A DNA stretch of 64,000 nt, taken from the NCBI GenBank assembly GCA_024400955.1, contig JAKSLY010000003.1, forward strand, positions 50,363 to 114,362, written 5' to 3'. The notes under the pieces are model-generated. The model was not told the DNA's origin and did not search any database. It saw only the letters and a program-made list of their open reading frames with translations. Made by a program: the position numbers and the translations under genes. Positions 41,804 to 50,985 of the stretch are shown here, piece by piece (position 1 is the first letter of the stretch; each line of letters opens with the position of its first letter). Origin of the DNA: Treponema sp. GTDB lineage: Bacteria > Spirochaetota > Spirochaetia > Treponematales > Treponemataceae.

Positions 41804-43609
41804 ATGACAGATTTGAAATATAAGCGAAACTTTTGTATTACTGCCCATATTGACCACGGCAAGTCCACCCTCGCAGACAGGTTGATTCAGCAGGCACACA
41901 TTATTGAGGACCGTCAGATGATGAACCAGATCCTCGATAACATGGACATTGAACGTGAACGAGGAATTACAATCAAGAGCCAGGCTGTTACCATTCCCTA
42001 TCGTGCAAAGGACGGCCACGACTATGAACTGAACTTTGTTGACACCCCGGGTCATGTTGACTTTTCCTATGAGGTAAGCCGTGCCATCGCTTCCTGTGAA
42101 GGTGCCCTTCTTCTTGTTGACGCAACACAGGGCGTTGAAAGCCAGACCGTGTCAAACCTCTTTCTTGCCATGGAACAGAACCTTACGATTGTTCCCGTCA
42201 TCAACAAGATTGACCTTGCAAGTGCCGACATTGAAGAATGCAAGAAGCAGATAGACCGCGACCTTGGCCTTGACTCTGCTGATGCCCAGCTTGTTTCTGC
42301 TAAAACCGGCCAGGGAATCGAAGATCTTCTTGAAGCCATCGTTACAAAATTCCCGGCCCCGGAGGGAGATGTAAATGCTCCATTGCAGGCCTTGATCTTT
42401 GACTGCCATTATGACGAATATCGTGGTGTCATTGTTCATATCCGCGTAAAGCATGGCCGCGTAAGGAAGGGTGATGTAATAAAGTTCATGAGTTCCGGAA
42501 AGGAATACAAGGTTGAGCAGACAGGAATCTTCAAGATCAACTATGAAGAGGTTGATGCACTGGAAGCAGGTGATGTTGGATATATCATTTCCGGAGTAAA
42601 GACTGTAAGCGATGTAAGGGTAGGTGATACCATAACTTTTGCAGAAGGCGGAGCTGCTGAACCTCTTGAAGGTTTTAAGGATGTAAAGCCGGTTGTATTC
42701 TCTTCAATCTATCCTATTGATTCCAATGACTATGAGGAACTTAAGGAAAGTATGGAAAAGCTTAAGCTTAACGATGCTTCCCTTGTCTACGAAAAGGATA
42801 ATTCCCTTGCCTTGGGTAACGGTTTCCGCTGCGGCTTCCTGGGGCTTTTGCATCTTGAAATCATTCAGGAGCGTCTTGAACGCGACTTTGACCAGGTGAT
42901 CATCTTTACGGCCCCGTCCGTACGCTACAAGGTAAAGCCTGCAGGCCGCGAGGAATTCTTCGTGGACAATCCTGCCGACTTTCCTGACGGCAAGATTGAA
43001 TGGTCCCAGGAACCGTACATCAGCGCATCCATCATTACTCCGGCAGAATATCTTGGTTCCATAATGGAACTGTGCAGGATCAAGCGTGGAATCCAGAAGA
43101 ACATGCAGTACCTTGACGAGAAGCGCGTTGAACTTACCTACGAGATGCCCCTTGCAGAAGTCCTCTTTGACTTTTATGACAAGCTCAAGTCCTATAGCCG
43201 CGGTTACGCAAGTTTTGATTATGAAGTTATCGATTACAGGCCAACGGACCTTATTAAGATTGACATCCTGATCAACTCAAAGCCTGTGGATGCCCTTGCC
43301 CAGCTTTGCTACAGGCCTGCTGCAGTCGAAAGGGCAAAGGTTGTCTGTGAAAGGCTTAAGGGAGAAATTTCTCGCCAGCAGTTCAAGGTTGCAATTCAGG
43401 GTGCCATTGGTGCCCAGATCATTGCCCGTGAAACTGTAAGTGCCGTTAGAAAGGATGTTCTTGCAAAGTGTTATGGTGGCGACGTAACCCGTAAGCGAAA
43501 GCTTCTTGAAAAGCAGAAGGCAGGTAAGAAGCGAATGCTTATGGCTGGTAACGTTGAACTGCCTCAGAGCGCGTTCCTTGCCGTCCTGAAGGAAAACGAG
43601 GACAACTAG
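41804..43609 (+). CDS. lepA: Elongation factor 4 (LepA)
   Basis: A 601-residue translational GTPase. G1 AHIDHGKSTL, G2 RGITIKSQ, G3 DTPGHVDF and G4 NKID are intact, and the C-terminal LepA-specific domain is complete (GAQIIARETVSAVRKDVLAK, then KRKLLEKQKAGKKRM). It acts on stalled or mispositioned ribosomes. GGAGAAAGAG precedes the ATG. Only seven bases separate its stop from that of the convergent DUF115 gene. Confidence 0.97.
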   Translation: MTDLKYKRNFCITAHIDHGKSTLADRLIQQAHIIEDRQMMNQILDNMDIERERGITIKSQAVTIPYRAKDGHDYELNFVDTPGHVDFSYEVSRAIASCEGALLLVDATQGVESQTVSNLFLAMEQNLTIVPVINKIDLASADIEECKKQIDRDLGLDSADAQLVSAKTGQGIEDLLEAIVTKFPAPEGDVNAPLQALIFDCHYDEYRGVIVHIRVKHGRVRKGDVIKFMSSGKEYKVEQTGIFKINYEEVDALEAGDVGYIISGVKTVSDVRVGDTITFAEGGAAEPLEGFKDVKPVVFSSIYPIDSNDYEELKESMEKLKLNDASLVYEKDNSLALGNGFRCGFLGLLHLEIIQERLERDFDQVIIFTAPSVRYKVKPAGREEFFVDNPADFPDGKIEWSQEPYISASIITPAEYLGSIMELCRIKRGIQKNMQYLDEKRVELTYEMPLAEVLFDFYDKLKSYSRGYASFDYEVIDYRPTDLIKIDILINSKPVDALAQLCYRPAAVERAKVVCERLKGEISRQQFKVAIQGAIGAQIIARETVSAVRKDVLAKCYGGDVTRKRKLLEKQKAGKKRMLMAGNVELPQSAFLAVLKENEDN

Positions 43610-43616
43610 GCATTTT

Positions 43617-45365
43617 CTATTTCATCTGCTTTAGAAAAAAATCAATTTCTGCACGGACCCGCTTAAGAAAATCCAGGGACATCTTTGGACCGCATCCATC
43701 TGGAAAGTGGACAAAAAGATATTCCCTATCTTTTAGCAGGGTCTGGATCTGATGGTCCAGGCTTTCGTCGTTTTTTCTGTAGGATGATTTTTCTCCCTTT
43801 GAAAGAAGGTCGCGCAATTTCTCAAGGGCGGTTCGTTCTTCTTCCATGAATCTACTGGCTCCAGATAATTTTTTGAGCTCAGGGCTTTGAAGGGCATTTT
43901 GCGCACTGCCAGCAATTTTTTCTGCCAAATTTCCCGTTACAGAAAAATCCGGCTTGCACATAGGGATCCCAAGATTCATCCCGGAAGAGGAAGCGTCAAA
44001 AAGATTTTTCTCCTTGGAAAAAAGATTGACAAACTGCCTAGCGTAGGATTCAAGGTTCTTAAGGCTGTAGATTGTCCTTCCGTTTTTGTCGGAACATGAA
44101 ATGGAAGAAGGCCCAAAGGAAGCAGCGATGGAATCAATGCCCGTCATTCGGTTTGAAAGCCTGAGTCTGTCATTGTGGGCGCAAGTTCCGTTGGCATGGG
44201 TTTTTCCAAGGCTAAAGCTAAAGTCAAGGCCGTAAGTAAATACGGGAACATCTTCACTCGAACGCAAGGCCAGTGCAATGTAGACGGCATAAAGCCCGAC
44301 AGAACCCATGGGCTCGACAAATCCCCTGACATTTCCTTCTGATTGCAGGCTGGAAAAAAAATCAAGGCGGGCAAAGCGGGATGCAAACCAGACAGTATTC
44401 ATTGCCATCTTGTCGATGACTTCCGGGCGGGAAACAAGGTCTGCAAAAACCGTGATCTCCTTTCCGGCTAAAAGCGACTTTGCCCCGATGTAAACTTTTT
44501 CTATGGCCAGCTGGGATTCCACGGCAACAAGGGCATCCGGCACGATGCCGGCCTTAAGCAGGGGAACAAGGGCTGCATCAACTGCAATGATGTAAAGGTT
44601 TCTTCTCGGGCCGCAATTGGACCCAATGGAATTTCTTATGCTGCAAATGAATTCCTCAAGTCCTTCCCCGGCACCGCAAACCACGATCTGGGTGTCAACG
44701 GATTTTCTTACATCGTCCAGGAATAGGGGAGTGCTCCTGCGGTCACATCCTGATTCCATTGCTGATGAAAGGTTTCTCATCAAGTTCCTGCAGAAAAGCT
44801 TGCCCATCTTAACGAGGGTGATCCTGTTCTTCCAGAATGTCTGGACTATGTCTGCAATGGCATCAAATGCCTGGATGTATGTGTCCTTTGAAAACTGGAT
44901 GCCTGCACTCATGTCAAAGCGCAGTGCCCTCTTGATTCTGCCTGTCTTAAGCAGGTCGTAAATCCTGTCTTCTATGGCCAAGGTGTCAGACAGGCAAAAA
45001 AAGTCGGCCCCGCCAAATTCGCAATTCAGTTCAGGACTAAAATCAAGGCCAAGTTCCTGCCTTAATTCCGCCGGTAAGTTTTTAATTGCAAAATCAAAAA
45101 GAACGCTTTCCGCTTCTATGAAAATGACATGGCAGTCATCGGGAAGGACTTCAATGAGTTTTTTGGCGCCGTACCAAAGCACTGGCGAAAAGGCAATCAC
45201 CAATGTTCCCGGAAGAACGTCAAGCTTTTCTACCGAAGCTTCCACAGCCCTGGATGGATTGTACTTTGAATAGAGAAAACGATTCCTGTATTGTACCGTA
45301 AAATAGCAAGAGCCCTGGCCGGCTTGCACCAGACAAGGCTCCTGATTGTTTTCAATTGACATCAA
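43617..45365 (-). CDS. DUF115 / MptE-like motility-associated protein
   Basis: A 582-residue protein with the DUF115 core at about 200-420: VCGAGEGLEEFICSIRNSIG, AVDAALVPLLKAGIVPDALV and YGLDFSFSLGKTHANGT. Relatives are annotated as 6-hydroxymethylpterin pyrophosphokinase MptE-like or as motility-associated glycosyltransferases; in spirochaetes they are often linked to flagellin glycosylation, but no flagellar gene is near here. A second Met follows immediately after the first. It starts six bases after the PpiD-like gene and should share its transcript. Confidence 0.82.
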   Translation of the reverse strand: MMSIENNQEPCLVQAGQGSCYFTVQYRNRFLYSKYNPSRAVEASVEKLDVLPGTLVIAFSPVLWYGAKKLIEVLPDDCHVIFIEAESVLFDFAIKNLPAELRQELGLDFSPELNCEFGGADFFCLSDTLAIEDRIYDLLKTGRIKRALRFDMSAGIQFSKDTYIQAFDAIADIVQTFWKNRITLVKMGKLFCRNLMRNLSSAMESGCDRRSTPLFLDDVRKSVDTQIVVCGAGEGLEEFICSIRNSIGSNCGPRRNLYIIAVDAALVPLLKAGIVPDALVAVESQLAIEKVYIGAKSLLAGKEITVFADLVSRPEVIDKMAMNTVWFASRFARLDFFSSLQSEGNVRGFVEPMGSVGLYAVYIALALRSSEDVPVFTYGLDFSFSLGKTHANGTCAHNDRLRLSNRMTGIDSIAASFGPSSISCSDKNGRTIYSLKNLESYARQFVNLFSKEKNLFDASSSGMNLGIPMCKPDFSVTGNLAEKIAGSAQNALQSPELKKLSGASRFMEEERTALEKLRDLLSKGEKSSYRKNDESLDHQIQTLLKDREYLFVHFPDGCGPKMSLDFLKRVRAEIDFFLKQMK

Positions 45366-45371
45366 TTGGAA

Positions 45372-46883
45372 CTATTTGTTTGTATTTTCCTGAAGAAGGC
45401 GAAGGTAAGTTGCAAAGAAGTTGTCTTCAACCTTGTCGTTAGCCATCAATGTGTACTGGGCACTCTTGTTGTCAACATCTTCAAGAACATTTGCAATTGA
45501 AGCAGCCTTGTCTTCAACATCATCGTACTGGATGCCGGCACACTTGAATACAACAACGTTTGAGCCGAGAACAACCGGTGCGCTGATTTCATCCATCTTG
45601 AGGCTGAACACTGTCCTGAGGGCAGCGGCATTGTTTGCAAGATATGGAGCGTCATCAGGAGTCTTTTCGTAAAGACCGCTGTTGCCATAGTTGAGCGGGA
45701 ATGCAGAAAGTTCAATCATTGTCTTTGAGAACTTTTCGCATGCAGTGTTAAAGTCGGCAGTAGCGGCAACAGCTGCAAAGTTTTCTGCGATTCCAATAAA
45801 GTATTCCTCGATGATACCCTTTTCGTTGGACTTGATGTAAGAAAGGGCTGCATCCTGAATTTCCTTGTCTTCAAAGTCAGCTGCAACAGAAGCTGCATTA
45901 GCCTTGAAAATCGAATATCCGCGCTTTGTCTGGATAATCTGGCTTACGTCTCCAGCAGCAAGGTTCTTAACTTCAGGAACCTTGTCCTCGTTGTCAATGA
46001 TGCTGTCAATCTGGTAGCCAAACTTACCGGAAATCTTTCCTTCAGAATCAGAGTAGTATTTCTGTGACTTTTCAGAAGCTGCATCTTCAAAAGTGATTTC
46101 GTTGGCATTGATCTGCTTGAGGATTGCTGCTGCTTCCGATTCACCGTCAGCAGTGATGATGCTCAGGTCGTACTTTGTGAATTTGTCTGCGTTCTTCTTT
46201 GCGTACTTAACTGCTTCATCTGCAGGATATTCTTCCGTGCTGAAAGCAACAGTCTGGAATGTATGCTTTTCTTCGCCCATCTTTGCAAGGAACTTTGCTT
46301 CGTTGGAACTGCACTTGAGGCCGTAAAGCGGCTGCTTGTTAAACTGTGCGTTGTCTGTGGTGCCAAAAAGGTCCTTCACGAAACGGCTGTAGAAAAGTGT
46401 GGATTCTGCTTCAGCCCTCATGGATGTAAGGTCTGCCTGGCTGATCTGGTTGTACATCCTCTGTGAGAAGTTACCGTTTTCATCAGAGAATGCAGGAAGA
46501 ATGTATCTGTTAACTGCATCCTTTGGAACCGAATAGCCTGAAGCCTTTACTGCATCAGTGTAGGCCATGTTGAGGATTGTCTGCCTGTAGGCTTCGTGCA
46601 TGATGCGGTAGTATGTCTGGTCGTCAACATTGATGCCGTAGTTCTTGTATGCGTTTGCAATGCTTGAAGCCGTGTTAAAGAAAAGTGTGCCAGGTTCGTA
46701 TGTAATCTTCTTGCCAGCGTAAGAACCGTATGTGTTTACCGTTTTTCTTGCGAGGAAAGATTCAAAAACTGCGCTTGCTCCGAACGGAAGGAAAACAAGA
46801 GCCGAGATAATCAGGATGATAACGGCTCCTATCTTTGTTCTGTCCTTTTTTTTCTGTTCTGGAAAATTAATTGGTTCACTCAT
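45372..46883 (-). CDS. PpiD/SurA-like membrane-anchored foldase
   Basis: A 503-residue protein: short basic cytoplasmic start, one membrane segment (about 18-42, AVIILIISALVFLPFGASAV), a SurA_N-like chaperone region (about 50-190) and a parvulin-like region (about 230-345) with KYDLSIITADGESEAAAI, TFEDAASEKSQ and GYSIFKANAAS. It should help fold proteins leaving the Sec channel. The parvulin part is diverged, so isomerase activity is uncertain. It has its own promoter and heads an operon with the DUF115 gene. Confidence 0.86.
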   Translation of the reverse strand: MSEPINFPEQKKKDRTKIGAVIILIISALVFLPFGASAVFESFLARKTVNTYGSYAGKKITYEPGTLFFNTASSIANAYKNYGINVDDQTYYRIMHEAYRQTILNMAYTDAVKASGYSVPKDAVNRYILPAFSDENGNFSQRMYNQISQADLTSMRAEAESTLFYSRFVKDLFGTTDNAQFNKQPLYGLKCSSNEAKFLAKMGEEKHTFQTVAFSTEEYPADEAVKYAKKNADKFTKYDLSIITADGESEAAAILKQINANEITFEDAASEKSQKYYSDSEGKISGKFGYQIDSIIDNEDKVPEVKNLAAGDVSQIIQTKRGYSIFKANAASVAADFEDKEIQDAALSYIKSNEKGIIEEYFIGIAENFAAVAATADFNTACEKFSKTMIELSAFPLNYGNSGLYEKTPDDAPYLANNAAALRTVFSLKMDEISAPVVLGSNVVVFKCAGIQYDDVEDKAASIANVLEDVDNKSAQYTLMANDKVEDNFFATYLRLLQENTNK

Positions 46884-46917
46884 GGGATTAAATGTCCTTT
46901 GTTAAATTTAGTACAAT

Positions 46918-46946
46918 ATTTTAGCATAATTCTTCCATAAACTCAA
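46918..46946 (-). promoter_or_regulatory. Promoter of the PpiD-like gene
   Basis: On the minus strand TTGAGT (46941-46946), 17-base spacer, TAAAAT (46918-46923). The leader should be about 28 bases. Confidence 0.7.
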
Positions 46947-46954
46947 CAATTAAT

Positions 46955-47054
46955 GGAGCGAATTTTTTCAGCTAAACCCGCTTTCCGCTCCAATGGCCGC
47001 CGCCTGTCGTCGCCGCCCATTCCGCTGCAATCGGGGCTAGGCTCATACCCAAGC
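46955..47054. repeat. 100-bp direct repeat, left copy
   Basis: Matches 48988-49087 in the same orientation with five differences in 100 bases. It begins GGAGCGAATTTTTTCAGC and contains CGCTCC (a 6-bp inverted pair with its start), CCAATGGCCGCCGCC and ATTCCGCTGCAATCGGGGC. On the other strand it reads ATTGGAGCGGAAAGCGGG, related to words in elements A, B and C. It lies in the 396-base gap (46884-47279) between the PpiD-like gene and the lipoprotein gene; open frames in it on both strands are by-products of GC richness. Confidence 0.88.
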
Positions 47055-47056
47055 CC

Positions 47057-47084
47057 TGTCATCCCGGACTTGATCCGGGATCTC
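47057..47084. repeat. Small TGTCAT hairpin repeat, copy 1
   Basis: TGTC followed by the perfect hairpin ATCCCGGA-CTTGA-TCCGGGAT and CTC. This TGTCATCCCGGACTTGATCC sequence is a motif seen in many bacterial genomes as a dispersed repeat. Confidence 0.7.
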
Positions 47085-47112
47085 AACCACCCCTGCCATC
47101 CCGCTTTATTCC

Positions 47113-47140
47113 TGTCATTCCGAACTAGATTCGGAATCTC
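47113..47140. repeat. Small TGTCAT hairpin repeat, copy 2
   Basis: TGTC, hairpin ATTCCGAA-CTAGA-TTCGGAAT, CTC. Same frame (TGTC + hairpin + CTC) as the copy 56 bases to the left but with a different stem, the changes being compensated on both arms. Confidence 0.7.
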
Positions 47141-47201
47141 TGCATCATATGGAATGTAGATGCCGTGGAAAGCCGCCGAAATCCCGGATAGTGGGGAAGG
47201 C

Positions 47202-47241
47202 AAAAAAAGGACTGATTCCCCTGCATTGAGGATATCAGCCC
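47202..47241 (-). terminator. Terminator of the lipoprotein gene
   Basis: On the minus strand GGGCTGAT pairs with ATCAGTCC (one G-T pair) around a 17-base loop and is followed by seven Ts, 39 bases after the stop codon. Confidence 0.72.
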
Positions 47242-47279
47242 ATGGATTTTACATAACTATTCTGATTTCTTAAAAGTCA

Positions 47280-48899
47280 TTAAAGACCTGAAAGATCGAT
47301 GTTTCTACTGTACTTTATACAATCTGATGTACCGTATACTTTACCGGCTTCCAGATAATATATGGAATAATCCATCTTTGAATTAGTATGTGCTTCACAT
47401 GACACAAATACATAATGGTTATTTGAGATATCCCCGTTTGATGGCCTATTTGGATAATATGATACGTCTGAATCGGTATACCATGTATTATTATTCAATA
47501 GATTCTTGAAAGCTTGAGTTAATTCAGAGCATTCAATAGTGCAAGAATAATATATTACAGTTTCTCCTTTAGAGTTTTTATCTAATGAACCATTTCCAGT
47601 ATAAAAGTTTACAACCGTACCAAATTTATCGGCAAAAGCTCTTGTAAATGGATTTGTCAATCCCTGAGACTGCAGGTAGGATTCAAAACTGTCGAGGGTT
47701 ATGCCCTTTCTGTAACCAAGGCCTTCGGCATTTTTTGTCTTGTAAGAATATGACTCGTTATCTGAGACTTTATAGGTGTATTCAATGTATGAATCAAGAA
47801 ATCCCAGGGTAAGGCCATTTTCCAATATTTGATGATGGAAACCACTATTCATCCATAGATTAAAGGTCTGGCCAAACTGGTCATTTCTTACATACATGTT
47901 GCTCATCCAGGAACCAAGCGATTCCCAGTCCTTTCCGGTGGAAATGTCAGTCACTACATTCCAGTAGTCTCCCCTGTAATTCTTTAGGGTCTGAGAGTCA
48001 GCGGTTACCTTAAGGTCTCCACTCTTGTTGAATTCAATGTTTACCTTGCCGTCATAGGTTACTCTCCCAAAACCTGTCGTAGGGGTTATGGTGATTTCGT
48101 CCCAGGCAAGTTCTTTTACTTCCTTCTTAATTTTATTGGCGTCAAACATTTCGCAGGTTAACTTAACATGAAGTGTGACAGGTTCATTTGGATTTACATA
48201 AGGGCAAATCCATTTTTCTGGCATAGCAAAATTAGAATATAAACCATTATCTAACTCTATAACTAAATAATTGTCATTACGTCCTCCATAAGTATTATTT
48301 TCACCACTTTGAGGAACAACAAAAGGCGTACCGTCCAGGTTTCTTACTGCGATGGCAATTCCGTTGTCGCATGGAAGCTGTACGATCTTGAGGGTGCGTG
48401 GAACATCTGTAACTTCAACGGCAGGAATCGTTACGGAGAAGGTTCCGTCGGCTGCAGTTGCAAAGTCAAAGGATTTTTCTTCCTTTACCGGCAAAAGGTT
48501 TCCGCTTGAGTCGGTCACCTTCTCGATTTTAAGGGACAGGGTCAGTGTGGAAGCCGTAATGTCTCCCGTAAATGAGCCTGAGAAAGTTGGACTTGTCTTA
48601 CCGCTTTCCGTGTATGTCCATGTTCCAGATGGAAGTGCGCGGCCTGCAGGTCTCTGGCGGAATTCATAGGTTCCTCCCTTTGAGTCAGTGGCCTTTCTTA
48701 CAATGTCACCATTGGCTGCTGTTTCCATGGCTCCCATGGTTCCCGTTGAGGTAAAGGCTTGTCCTGGAGTAACTGATTCCACAGTCTGCGGGATGATGTC
48801 GTCGTCATCGTCCGATGATGAAAAGAAGCTGCATGCAGTCATTATTGAGGCTGCCATGAGGATGGAAAAAAGGAATGCGAATCTTACCCTTGTTTTCAT
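47280..48899 (-). CDS. Lipoprotein of unknown function
   Basis: A 539-residue protein with signal peptide MKTRVRFAFLFSILMAASIM and lipobox TAC-SFF, so it should be lipid-anchored; SFFSSSDDDDDIIP after the Cys is a flexible acidic spacer. No family is recognised. The middle is beta-rich with many Thr and Asp (about 60-260) and the C-terminal half carries many Tyr and Asn (KVSDNESYSYKTKNAEGLGY). The 3' half of the gene is clearly AT-richer than the 5' half. It stands alone between two 100-bp direct repeats and has its own TTGACA-type promoter near 48948-48977. Confidence 0.8.
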   Translation of the reverse strand: MKTRVRFAFLFSILMAASIMTACSFFSSSDDDDDIIPQTVESVTPGQAFTSTGTMGAMETAANGDIVRKATDSKGGTYEFRQRPAGRALPSGTWTYTESGKTSPTFSGSFTGDITASTLTLSLKIEKVTDSSGNLLPVKEEKSFDFATAADGTFSVTIPAVEVTDVPRTLKIVQLPCDNGIAIAVRNLDGTPFVVPQSGENNTYGGRNDNYLVIELDNGLYSNFAMPEKWICPYVNPNEPVTLHVKLTCEMFDANKIKKEVKELAWDEITITPTTGFGRVTYDGKVNIEFNKSGDLKVTADSQTLKNYRGDYWNVVTDISTGKDWESLGSWMSNMYVRNDQFGQTFNLWMNSGFHHQILENGLTLGFLDSYIEYTYKVSDNESYSYKTKNAEGLGYRKGITLDSFESYLQSQGLTNPFTRAFADKFGTVVNFYTGNGSLDKNSKGETVIYYSCTIECSELTQAFKNLLNNNTWYTDSDVSYYPNRPSNGDISNNHYVFVSCEAHTNSKMDYSIYYLEAGKVYGTSDCIKYSRNIDLSGL

Positions 48900-48987
48900 A
48901 GTTAATTCCCCTTAAGTCTGAGATTTAGATTTACTAATAAAAACGCCATATTGTAAAAAAAAAAACGGTTTTGTCAAGAAATGTTTG

Positions 48988-49087
48988 GGAGCGAATTTTT
49001 CCAGCTAAACCCGCTTTCCGCTCCAATGGCCGCCGCCTGCCGGCGCCGCCCATTCCGCTGCAATCGGGGCTAGGCTTATACCCAGGC
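48988..49087. repeat. 100-bp direct repeat, right copy
   Basis: Right-hand partner of 46955-47054 (95 of 100 identical, same orientation). After it, CCCAGG...CCTGGG with TTTTTCTTTTT (49081-49140) forms a terminator-like hairpin although no plus-strand gene precedes it, which suggests this hairpin belongs to the repeat unit. Confidence 0.88.
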
Positions 49088-49156
49088 TCAAGTTCTCCCA
49101 GCCAAACCGCAAGCTAAGGCGGCCTGGGCTTTTTCTTTTTGTAAAATTACAATAGA

Positions 49157-50953
49157 ATGCACGGCATGAATTTTTCTTCAATAGAACACCACGCATACGG
49201 CAGGTACTGCTATGCCCTCGATACTGATACCATGAACCTGGGAATAAAAACCGGTTCCGACATAACGGAAGTATGGATCGTCTGGGGCGACCCCTTTGAC
49301 AGGGACTGGAGGACCCAGGATGCCCCATGGAATTCCGTGCGCCAGCAGGTTTCCGACTGCAGGAGGCTTCCAGGTTCCCTTTGGTGGAACATAAAAGTTT
49401 CTCCTCCATACAAGAGGCTCAAGTATTATTTCGAGCTTCATTGCGGACAGGAAGTCTGGATGCTCTATGAAGACGGCTTTTACACTCCCCGGCAGGCACA
49501 GAACCTTTACTACCCAATGATGTTCATCTTTGCATGGATGAACCCGGCAGACATTTCCACCGTTCCCCAGTGGGCGCGCAACACCGTCTGGTACCAGATT
49601 TTTCCATCAAGGTTTTCCCGTGGAACAAATCCTGCCTGCACCGAGGAAGTCCTACCCTGGGCAGACGAAACCGTGGCCGTTACCAACGGGGATCGCTATG
49701 GAGGAAACCTTCGCGGAATCATCGACAGGCTTCCGTACCTTCATGATCTTGGCATAAACGGCCTTTACCTCAATCCCGTCAACAAGAGTTCTTCCCAGCA
49801 CAAGTACAACACGGAAGACTACCTGACCATAGACCCACAGTTTGGAACCAATGCCGACATGGCGGAACTGGTACAAAAGGCCCACAGCCTTGGAATGAAG
49901 GTCATGGTGGACGGAGTGTTCAACCATTGCGGCTGGGAGCATTTTGCCTGGCAGGATGTCCTTGCAAACAGGGAAAATTCCAGGTACAGGGACTGGTTCA
50001 TGGTCAATGACTTTGATTTTGAGGAACCGGGCCAGAATTCCCGCAAGAGCAAGTTCTACACCTTTTCCTTCGTGGATAACATGCCAAAGCTTAACACAAA
50101 CAATCCCCAGGTGCGCGACTACATCTGCGGAATATGCCTCCAGTGGATCAGGGAATATGACATCGATGCCATCCGTCTTGACGTGGCCAACGAAATAAGC
50201 CATGAATTCTGCCGCCAGCTGAGGAGGGAAGTGCTAAAGGAAAAATCCGACCTTTTCATCTGCGGCGAAATCTGGAACGATGCAACTCCATTCCTTCAGG
50301 GCGACCAGTTTGACAGCGTAATAAACTATCCCCTGCGTTCCTCAATAATGAACTTTGCCATGGACAAATCCTCTGGAACCACTTGGCTTGAAGAACAGGT
50401 AAACCAGTGCCTTACAACCTACTGCATGCAGAACACCCAGGTTCTCGTAAACCAGATGGACAGTCATGATGTGGCCCGCATCCGCTTCAGGGCAGGGGAC
50501 AGGAACCTTGCAAGGCAGATGGTAGCCCTCATGTTCATGATGCCGGGCTCTCCATGCCTCTACTACGGAACTGAAATCCTCATGGACGGCGACAATGATC
50601 CAGACTGCAGGCGATGCATGCCATGGAAAAAGATAGATTCAGGCCTTTATATGGAAGAACTTGAATTTTTCAGGAACCTCATAGCTTTCCGCCTGGAAAA
50701 TGAAGGCCCGATTAACGGTACCACGGATTTTGTCCATGAAAAGGACGGCACCATGGAAAACCGCCTTGTACGCTTCAGAAAATCCGACGGAAAGAAGAGC
50801 TTCATGTGCATCTTCAATTTTTCAGGACAGGATGCTGAAGTTTCCTCCGGTGAATTTAAGGAACTTCTCTTTTCCCATGGAGTAAGCAAGGCTTCCGGTG
50901 GCTGGATTGTGGCTCCATGCGGCTTCGGCATTTTTTCCGAAGGTTCCTGCTAA
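49157..50953 (+). CDS. GH13 alpha-glycosidase (neopullulanase/maltogenic amylase type)
   Basis: A 598-residue enzyme with an N-terminal carbohydrate-binding-like domain (about 1-120) and a GH13 TIM barrel. The four conserved regions are present: DGVFNHCGWEH, DAIRLDVANE with the nucleophile Asp342, ICGEIWNDA with the acid/base Glu371, and QMDSHDVARI with Asp435. There is no signal peptide, so it should act in the cytoplasm on maltodextrins or cyclodextrins taken up by the cell. A second ATG at 49166 is an alternative start; neither has a clear ribosome site. It is followed by an exported-protein gene. Confidence 0.93.
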   Translation: MHGMNFSSIEHHAYGRYCYALDTDTMNLGIKTGSDITEVWIVWGDPFDRDWRTQDAPWNSVRQQVSDCRRLPGSLWWNIKVSPPYKRLKYYFELHCGQEVWMLYEDGFYTPRQAQNLYYPMMFIFAWMNPADISTVPQWARNTVWYQIFPSRFSRGTNPACTEEVLPWADETVAVTNGDRYGGNLRGIIDRLPYLHDLGINGLYLNPVNKSSSQHKYNTEDYLTIDPQFGTNADMAELVQKAHSLGMKVMVDGVFNHCGWEHFAWQDVLANRENSRYRDWFMVNDFDFEEPGQNSRKSKFYTFSFVDNMPKLNTNNPQVRDYICGICLQWIREYDIDAIRLDVANEISHEFCRQLRREVLKEKSDLFICGEIWNDATPFLQGDQFDSVINYPLRSSIMNFAMDKSSGTTWLEEQVNQCLTTYCMQNTQVLVNQMDSHDVARIRFRAGDRNLARQMVALMFMMPGSPCLYYGTEILMDGDNDPDCRRCMPWKKIDSGLYMEELEFFRNLIAFRLENEGPINGTTDFVHEKDGTMENRLVRFRKSDGKKSFMCIFNFSGQDAEVSSGEFKELLFSHGVSKASGGWIVAPCGFGIFSEGSC

Positions 50954-50985
50954 ATTTCAGCCGGCATTTTTCCGATAATGAAAGG

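Noticed and set aside
46943..47203. Small reading frames on both strands in the gap left of the lipoprotein gene
   Set aside because: They lie in the GC-rich direct repeat and TGTC hairpins, have no ribosome site, and the parallel repeat copy at 48988 does not preserve them.
49081..49140. Terminator for a plus-strand gene before the amylase
   Set aside because: The hairpin with T run is real, but no plus-strand gene ends there; it appears to be part of the repeat.
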